Source: Mycoemilia scoparia (lineage: Eukaryota > Kickxellomycota > Kickxellomycetes > Kickxellales > Kickxellaceae). Taken from it: 64,000 nt of DNA. Where the stretch lies: the NCBI GenBank assembly GCA_027575805.1, contig JANBPU010000061.1:1-64000 (forward strand), read 5' to 3'. Positions 54,316-61,792 of this stretch are shown here, in pieces (the stretch's first letter is position 1; every line of letters starts with the position of its first letter). The notes under the pieces were generated by a model. The model was not told the DNA's origin, did not search any database, and saw nothing but the letters and a program-made list of their open reading frames with translations. Made by a program: the position numbers and the translations under genes.

Positions 54316-55237
54316 ATGTATAACACAACGGGTATGGAAGAACTTGTGCAATTTCCCAAACTCTCATACGAAGAATTTGTGGATTGTGTCGAAATATTTT
54401 ACAATAGATATAAAGAGTCATTTGAGACTCTTGAAAAAAGTATTCATGTCGAACTAAAAACTTGTTATTCAGCAAATAGAGTAAGGAAAAATATGAAAGA
54501 GTTATTGCTATGAAAAGATTTGAAAGGACTAAAGTGATAATCTGTTGTGTAGAAAACAATATATTTAGTTATAACTACAACCAAGCACATACCAGTTGCC
54601 AAGGATGCAAATAAGTCGGTCAGCAGGGAAATCGATGCGAAATTGTTAGACTTTGATATCGAAAATGATGTTCAAGAAGATCCAGATCCCACTGTTTCGA
54701 AAGGTTTGGCTACAATCTCCACAAATACGACTGATACAGATGAGGATTCTTGGACATTAAAATACCATATAGTCTATTCGCATGTATGGCAATGCCCACT
54801 GCTATATTTCAACGGAAACAACCAAAGTAATGTTATACAAATTTTTAATCTAGTCGGGTATTTTTGTTTTCTGCAAGCCATTTTCTTCTAACCACAATTT
54901 TTTGTTTTTGTTTGTAGATGGGGGTCTTATTGACAATGACTTTATATTCAACAGACTAATTCATGAAGAGAGTTTAAAAAGAGAAATAGAAGAGGTCAGA
55001 TTTGGCGGAGCAATCGGAATTACTGATCACCCACTACTGAAAATCCCTTTTTACTATCTTCACCCATGTGAAACGGCCACGCTTCTAATCCATACATTTG
55101 AAAGCAGCCAGCTCGATACTTCTAGTTATCAGAATCTGAGCCGACCAGGCAAGAAAAACTATATATCCTTTTGGCTTAGTCTAGTTGGTCCGGCAGCTGG
55201 TCTTTTCTTGCCACTTGAATTTGGGATGATTGTATAA
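54316..55237 (+). CDS. ATG10: Autophagy E2-like enzyme Atg10
   Basis: E2-like enzyme that transfers Atg12 to Atg5 in autophagosome formation. Three exons, 54316-54480, 54553-54826 and 54918-55237; 252 residues; introns of 72 and 91 bp in phase. The E2-like core contains YHIVYSHVWQCPLLYFNGNN, then GGLIDNDFIFNRL, HPLLKIPFYYLHPCETA and YISFWLSLVGPAAGLFLPLE. The Cys in the HPC motif (Cys197) corresponds to the catalytic cysteine of Atg10 (Cys133 in yeast). The N-terminal segment MEELVQFPKLSYEEFVDCVE matches the usual first helix. A variable acidic insertion (~85-115) is normal in this family. Either Met1 or the Met seven residues in could be the start. ATG22 lies about 4 kb downstream on the same strand. 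Confidence 0.85.
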
Positions 55238-56197
55238 AATAAATCTGACACAGAAACTTGAATAGCCACTTTGTATCCTGAACAATTCATGACAATCAGA
55301 ATTGAAAGGATATATACAACAGCTCAATTGTTAGGGGAGCATAAATATTATCCTCAAAACAATGGATGAAACTTCAGGTTTGAGCAACAATATTGCATTT
55401 GTAGGCGAAAACAATTTACAATGGATTGTGTGTGTGTGTGTGTAGATTAAATATGGATCATAATGTTCAAAGAGTTAAATGTATACTGCACATGGGAGTT
55501 ATTTTTGAAGGGTGACCATTTACTAACAAATGGTGATCGCACATTTGGCCGAAATTGCCTCTTTAACTTTTGGCCACCAAAAGATACCCTTCAAAAATTA
55601 TGATTCATATTCTGATATTTTTACCATCAGTTTCTTGCCTTCATTTTCTAGGAACATCAGACTTCATAGTAGTGCTAGAATATTTATTTAGATTCCTTTG
55701 TTGATTTGAATTGAGTGTCTTTACTCAAAGAGCAACGATTATTTAAATATTAATTTAACAAACAATAGCATCAGTGTTGAATATAGTACACTCTATTTAC
55801 CTCAATACAAAATTATTACGAATTTACTGATATGGCATCAAAATCGGTTTTATCGACCTGTGCTGTACAATAAATGAGTGCAAAGAAGCCTGTTAAATCC
55901 TATATCAATATGAAAATGTTCTTCTTTGCATTAAAAACAGTAGCTAAAGGTATGATGTAGTTGATTCCATCTAGAAATAGCATCTATTAATTTCATATTA
56001 TGAGCAACTGAGAATATATATTGCCACATGTTTAATATTGAGATATATTATGCACAAGATTCAAACACAAAGAATATTTAAAAACCCACTGCTATGGCAC
56101 TTTTCAATTTCAACACATTATACTCACATTTTTATATTTCTTTTCTTAAACATCGTCATATTTACCAATAACAGCATACCCGATATATTAACTAAGG
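55238..56197. other. AT-rich spacer with composite MITE
   Basis: About 960 bp. Contains a TG microsatellite (55426-55444) and a MITE family A structure (55454-55607). The remainder is AT-rich with no gene seen. Confidence 0.5.
55454..55607 (-). mobile_element. MITE family A, copy 9, with extra terminus
   Basis: A full reverse-orientation element at about 55493-55607 (TGGGAGTTATTTTTGAAGGG ... CTTCAAAAATTATGATTCA|TA). A separate left terminus TGGATCATAATGTTCAAAGA preceded by TA lies ~40 bp to its left. This suggests two overlapping insertions or an internal rearrangement. Confidence 0.75.
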
Positions 56198-57420
56198 ATG
56201 GCAGAGCATGTTCAAAATGACGATTTTAAAGCATTACTTACTAAAATTTATCAAAGATGTAATGAAATTAATGGGCTTATTAAACAAGAATTAAATACCT
56301 CAGACACGCACAAAGTAATTTCGGATGTAGTTACGATGCTAGATGAGTTAAATAAGTTTGCAATAAATAATACGTTGAGTGGTGATGAAAACAAACTTTT
56401 TAAAGAATACAAAAAACATTGCTCGGTATATACTTTGAATTTTCAAACCATCAACAAAGAAATTTGCAGACGGAAATACAAAGACTTGAATTTGATGTAT
56501 TGATAAACAATAATAGTGATGAAGAGAATCTTGAAAAAACTATTCAAATAGAGAAATGCAAAACAGATATAAAATCTCTCAAAGAAACTGATACTCGACT
56601 TAGTGAAGAGTTAAAAGAGTTCGAAGGCCCAGAGCCGTCCTTTGACTACAGCACCTTTATACCAAATCTCCAGGGAACAGAGGGGCCTATAAGAACTATT
56701 GAAACAGGTGAAACACCGTCTGATAAAAATGTAGGAAATACTCCAGTATCATCTACCTCCAACCCCACTAGTGAAAAATTGTCTGATAATGAATTGCAAC
56801 CTGTTTCAGCAACTCATACCTCTGCCTCCTCTAATAAAAAATTGTTTAATGAAGAGAGAATTGAAAAACTCAAAAATCACTTTTTAAACATCATAGTGCT
56901 ATTTCAAACTCTATTTGGAGCAATTGCGCTAATCGGCTCAGCCAAAGTCATACACAAAGGTTACAAGCAAAGCCTCGATTCGACAAACATCATGGTTCTA
57001 CAACACTGTATGTATTGGGCATTCTTACTCTTTATTCCTTGCTACTGCATCCCCAATGAAAACAAATATCGAGCTTACAAACACTATATTAAAACCCATC
57101 CAGTACTTATTAAAAAGAAATTTGAAAAAATATATAAGAAAAAGAGATTCGAAGCAGAAGAATATTTGGCTACGACTGCTAAAGCGCATATGGATAATCG
57201 TGAAATTGCTTCTATATTACAATTCTTGTTATCAGTTTTGATCCTCAATTCATGGCCCTTATATCAAGTAAGAGAGGGATATTCTGACTCGGAGTATTAT
57301 GCCAATAATATCATGTTTGTGCACGTTCTAGTTAGCTTCTTGGTATATGTTGGTGTTCATTATTCAAGCTGGCGGTCCAAAAGGAAGCATAAGAAGGAAA
57401 ATCCACAGAAAAACAAATAG
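56198..57420 (+). CDS. Coiled-coil, four-helix membrane protein, uncharacterised
   Basis: Unrecognised protein. Two reading frames are joined here by a proposed 44-nt intron (56426-56469, GTATAT...TTGCAG): exon 1 56198-56425 and exon 2 56470-57420, 392 residues. Without splicing, the first frame stops at 56503 and the second is open from ~56419, an 85-nt overlap, so a frameshift is the alternative. The N-terminal part is helical and charged (MAEHVQNDDFKALLTKIYQR ...), then TEIQRLEFDVL and a coiled coil to ~130. An acidic Ser/Thr/Pro-rich linker follows. Four hydrophobic segments come next: IIVLFQTLFGAIALIG, MYWAFLLFIPCYCI, IASILQFLLSVLIL and IMFVHVLVSFLVYVGV. The C-terminal tail is Lys/Arg-rich (SKRKHKKENPQKNK), like ER-retained membrane proteins. 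Confidence 0.6.
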
Positions 57421-57780
57421 TGTTGGCTTCAATGAGATTGTCAGGATAAAACCTTTCTCTTTCATACTCATAACAACCAATATTGGTTCAATCATTATTG
57501 TTGGCATTGAAATTTCCATGGGTCAACGAGAATTACAATTTTGGCAGCCGCTTTTATTCTTTTATTTTATTATAATACATTGGTTACTATCTATTAATTG
57601 CAATCAAAATCATTATTATGTCAAAATTAAATTCTGTTGCTGCTTGTAACAAAGTTTCGGGCCCCTAACCAACAGGATATTGGCAGTTATGTGATTCTAT
57701 ATTTCTAGCTCAGATAATAATATTTTGAACTGGAAAATAGTTCTTTGCAGCAGTAGATCACCATGATCTATCAAGACATA

Positions 57781-57902
57781 TGAGTGATGATTTTTGAAGC
57801 GTACCTTTTGGAGGGCAATGATTATAGGGGTAATCACAGCTAAATGAATAATCTCCATTTGGCAGATTCTCTACTAAAAGGATACAAGTAAATCATCACT
57901 GA
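57781..57902 (+). mobile_element. MITE family A, copy 10, overlapped by repeat B
   Basis: Left end TA|TGAGTGATGATTTTTGAAGC, interior TATAGGGGTAATCACAGCTA, right end reduced to AAATCATCACTGA, which is the inverse of the first 13 bases. The usual right inner segment (GTTAGCAAAC...CCCTTC) is replaced by GGCAGATTCTCTACTAAAAG from repeat B. Confidence 0.6.
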
Positions 57903-57992
57903 AACCCCATCTAAAATGCATGGGCTACGAGCCGATTTGCAGGAAATGTATGAGAACACCAATATGTTTCCTTTTGGTGGAGAACTTGCTAA
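57855..57992 (-). mobile_element. Dispersed repeat B, reverse copy with inverted ends
   Basis: The left end CCATTTGGCAGATTCTCTAC and the right end, read on the minus strand as GCAAGTTCTCCACCAAAAGG, are inverted versions of each other. This is the clearest evidence that family B is also an inverted-repeat (MITE-like) element. The minus-strand interior matches the 23.8 kb copy (CCTGCAAAT, GGCTC, GCCCATGCATTTTAGATGG). Confidence 0.6.
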
Positions 57993-59441
57993 CTACAACT
58001 TGGCACAGTCAAGCTAGAGCCTATTCACATGTCAAAATAAAGTGGGCCCGCCATTTTTACAAAGCCAATGTTTATACAATTTCTCTTATCGGTGGCATAG
58101 AAAGAAATTATTTATACCCAAAGGGGGCTATGGTTTTCCAGAAGTTATAGAATAAATGTAAACCCAATGTACTTTTAGAGAACATTTGTATAAATTACTG
58201 GGCATTATAATGAAAAGCTATTGATTTTTAAAATTGGTTCGAATGCCGGCATGGCTTCGGTTACCAAAGGCAAAATAAAGGGATCCAGGGATTAGTGCGT
58301 GGAATTTCAGTAGATTTAAAAGTGTGTTCACTGTATTTTGGAGCAAGATTTGGGACCATCCTGACTGATATACTTGTCCAAATATCAAACTTTGATCTGG
58401 TACTGAGATAAAGGACCCCTTAAAGTACTACTGCTAATACATTTGACTATTAGAGGGTATATTTGTCATCTTTTACATATCTGATTAGCCGGCAAAAAGA
58501 ACAAGCGCGTGATGCGATGTTATATGTGCATCCGACTTTTATTTCTCACTCAGCCTGCTCCTGCTGCCACTGGTGTGGATATCTCAAGATGTTTAAATCA
58601 CCCGATTCGCAAGATGACTTATGCAGATCCCTGCGCCAAGGACACCAAGCACAGCCTTTTAATAAACAAATATATGCGGGGCCTCAACAATGGAGTCATT
58701 CAAGGCGAATTTGGTTTATTATTGTAATACAAAATAGGGAAACGAGACTTTTCTTTATATTTGGAACCTGAGCTTCATAGGGGCAGAGCTTTATGGAGCT
58801 GTAAATAATGAGCCGGAAGCATCCGCTATCATTTAAAATCCTAGTTTGCATTGTTTGTTGACAGTCCCACTAACATTGATATACATCCAAGGATCTGCCC
58901 TAGCGGAGTAAGCACAAAGGATATAGGTCGCTGCGTATGTGCACGGCTAAACTAGTTTTCAAACCATAGGTTGTGGTGGACTAGGTGAGAAAATCCATGT
59001 CTATCATCCTATTTTGTAAGTGCGTTTACAGCAGCAGGATTATTGAGACAGCGGCAATCAGCGGCATTGAGTTAGATAACTATCGGCATGGCGATGGGCG
59101 TGCTGGGAAGACCATGTGCCTTAGGAATGTTTGTACTGCCATAATGGTAGTAAAATGGATTGTCTATTATATGGTTACACTACGCCTTGTGGCTGTGGTT
59201 GGTGGAATGTAGGGTTTTCAGGTGCTTAAAGGCTGTTTATCACTGCCAATAAGCCCTTCCCTCCACAATGCCATAACTGCTATTACTGTTACTGATAAAG
59301 TATATTGTTGGGCCAGATTTCGTTTCCATGGTCCGTGTTGCTTTCTTCATTTCATATCTCTAATCTCCACTTTCATCTTTGGTTTAGTTAAACCATCCTA
59401 CATTGGTGCACCGATATCGCCAGCAACACAACTTTTAAGCA

Positions 59442-61470
59442 ATGGGTAGGGAGGCATCTTTAGGGGAGGAATCTGGTACAACAGAGGCCAAGGAGATGGT
59501 CAATTCTCCAAACAACATCGAGGCCTGGGAGAACGAAGCAGATGGACCTTTGCTGACACGAAAGGAGCTGTGGGCTTGGTACATGTATGCCATGGCGGTA
59601 AGCAGCCATTACATGGGCATGTTATTAATAATCAAGGGGGAGGAGGGGGCTGTGGAAAAAAGTATAAGCACCTGGGTCTTGAAGCACTAATGATTGCCCT
59701 GCACTGCTGCCTTATAGACCGAACCATACAACACATGCGTGGCAGCACTCTTCATGCCAAACTCTCTGGCACTTTCAGCAGCAATGCAAGGATATGAGCT
59801 GGACCATGTGACGCCCTGTAACTACGATGTAGCCAACTATTCATGTGTCATCAAGTGGGGTGGGAACTGGGTCAACACCTCCAGCTATGCTCTTTTCATA
59901 CAAACCATCGCAAGCTTGATCCAAGCCGTTCTTTACATTGGTCTAGGGGCTCTAGCCGATCACAGTAGTAAGTACCAAATGTTCTGTATTTTCCCCTATT
60001 ACCCATATATGTGTAGTTATATTTGAAGGGCTATAGAGTCACTCATTTGGCTGGGACTTACCCTATCAACATGCACCCTTCAAAAATAATCGCTCATATT
60101 CAAATTACATGAAGGAGTCCAGTATTGTCCAATCCTCAATACATCCTGATCATACTATTTTCTAACCTGTGACAACCGCTTTATTTATTGTTCATATTGT
60201 AGAAAATAGAAAGAGATTTCTGTTCTTTTTTGCATTTCTTGGTTCCATACCCTGCATCTTGATGGTTGCCTGTAGAACATACAAGCTTTTATGGCTTTCA
60301 TCGATATTTTATGCTCTGGGATCTATCGGATACGGGTGTTCCTATGTGTTTTATTACGCCTACATCCCAATATACGCCCGATCTCACCCTCGCTTGATTC
60401 GCTCAATGTTGTCTCGCAGGGTGGGATACGAAATAGATGACATTCCTGACAGTGTCAAGAGCACCAAGCTCATAAAAGGCAAAGATATTCAGAAAGATAA
60501 GAGCCTGGAGCCACCATACATCCACCAGATCCTATCAAACCACATATCTGCCTTCTGCACAATCACATCTAATGGCGCTGCAGTCATCGTTCTGGCCATC
60601 AGCCTCGTCATAATTGCCTTTGTCACATTTGACAGCCTCTATGCAATGTATATTGGTACTTGCTTGGTTGGCGTGTGGTGGTTTGTCTTTTCCATCTGGC
60701 CATTGTTCACAATTAAGGATCGACCGGGTAAACCATTGCCACCGGGCACCAACGTCATCACTCTTTCCTTCAAGAGAACCTGGTCGACATTGCTTCGCGT
60801 CAGGGAACACCCCGAGATGTTCAAGTTCCTTGTGGCGTGGTTTGCCTTGGCTGATGGCAGCACCACCATCATCAATGTTAGCAGTCTTTATGCCCAAAAT
60901 ATCCTCAATATAGACGAAATACACCTTGGAATCGCCATCATAATTGCCCCAATCACTACCTTTATTGGCGCTTTCCTCTTTCTTTGGATCCAGAAACGCT
61001 TCAAAATCTCTACTTACCGGATGCTCGTCATCAACTGCTGTTTTTTTATTGTTCTCTGTGTATACATATTTATTGGATACTTTACCCCGGCCTTTGGGCT
61101 TAGACATAGCGCCGAGCTCTATCCATTGGTCGCATACTACGGCCTAGTCAATGGTGGGCTTATCAGTCTTTCCCGCGCACTTTTTGTCGATTTTTGTCCA
61201 CAAGGCCGCGAAACAGAGTTCTTTAGCATTTTCGAATTGACTGACAAGGGGTCATCATGGGTTGGACCGTTGGTCTCAGCAGGAATCAGCTCAGGGACTC
61301 ATAGTGTCAGATATGCATATGCTTGGTGCATTGCTACAATCATTGTTGGAACTATAATCCTTTTCTTTGTTAACCACGAAAAAGGAAAGGAGGATGTCAA
61401 AAAGTTTGCCAACAGCGAACAAAATAGTAATGCATTTAAAACCCATGATTCTGAATCTGCCGAGATGTAG
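59442..61470 (+). CDS. ATG22: Vacuolar amino-acid effluxer Atg22
   Basis: Atg22-type major facilitator exporting amino acids (Leu and others in yeast) from the vacuole after autophagic breakdown. Three exons, 59442-59597, 59718-59967 and 60203-61470; 557 residues. The first splice creates the family signature WYMYAMATEPYNTCVAALFM. Other family segments are the luminal loop ELDHVTPCNYDVANYSC, GYGCSYVFYYAYIPIYARSH, the cytosolic loop after TM6, KFLVAWFALADGSTTI, and the C-terminal GLVNGGLISLSRALFVDFCP and ELTDKGSSWVGPLVSAGISS. About eleven to twelve membrane segments can be counted. The N-terminal ~40 residues are acidic and cytosolic. Intron 2 (235 bp) contains a complete MITE copy. The ATG is the first in frame. 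Confidence 0.9.
60010..60096 (-). mobile_element. MITE family A, copy 11, inside ATG22 intron 2
   Basis: TA on both sides: TA|TGTGTAGTTATATTTGAAGG at left and CCCTTCAAAAATAATCGCTC then A|TA at right; 87 bp. The interior has ATTTGGCTGGGACT, a family segment in reverse orientation. It starts 42 bp after the donor of ATG22 intron 2. Confidence 0.8.
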
Positions 61471-61792
61471 AAATTTCAGAAAAAGACTCTATGCTTAATT
61501 GTTCATGTATTTTTCTCTTTGTGTTAAGAATTTGGTATTTACAATTTTTTATTTAATTCAAACAGCCGTGCTGCTTTATTCTGAACCAGTGATGCTTAAA
61601 ATAGTAAACAGCTTAGCTCTGTTATAAGAGTATACGATTTAACGAAATCACATTCTGTTTGATAAAAATGATTCGGCTTTTGTCAAAATTAGGCCAAACC
61701 CCTGATGCATGAAAGCAATTTTTATAAACAGCAAGAATTTTAATGACGTGTAAATAATCAACACAAACTTTCAAGAGAGAGAAGAGGCAGGT
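61471..61792. other. Convergent 3' region of ATG22 and the XPG gene
   Basis: 322 bp of AT-rich DNA between two stop codons facing each other. Nothing else seen. Confidence 0.5.

Larger units (their letters stand above)
57421..59441. other. 2 kb spacer with nested repeats, upstream of ATG22
   Basis: Contains a MITE copy (57781-57902) overlapping repeat B (57855-57992). Short ORFs near 58.46-58.77 kb in two overlapping frames have Cys/Pro-containing but unrecognisable products and no support. The last ~200 bp serve as the ATG22 promoter. Confidence 0.45.

Noticed and set aside
58234..58250. T-loop-like GGTTCGAATGCC
   Set aside because: No D arm, anticodon arm or acceptor partner upstream.
58463..58771. 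Overlapping ORFs upstream of ATG22
   Set aside because: Two frames of equal quality overlap and neither shows domain features; treated as spacer.
989..60096. CRISPR-like interpretation of the recurring short repeats
   Set aside because: Copies are dispersed, not regularly spaced; they carry inverted ends and TA flanks, and the genome is eukaryotic.
60535..61107. 190-codon minus-strand ORF inside ATG22
   Set aside because: Shadow of the ATG22 coding exon on the opposite strand.
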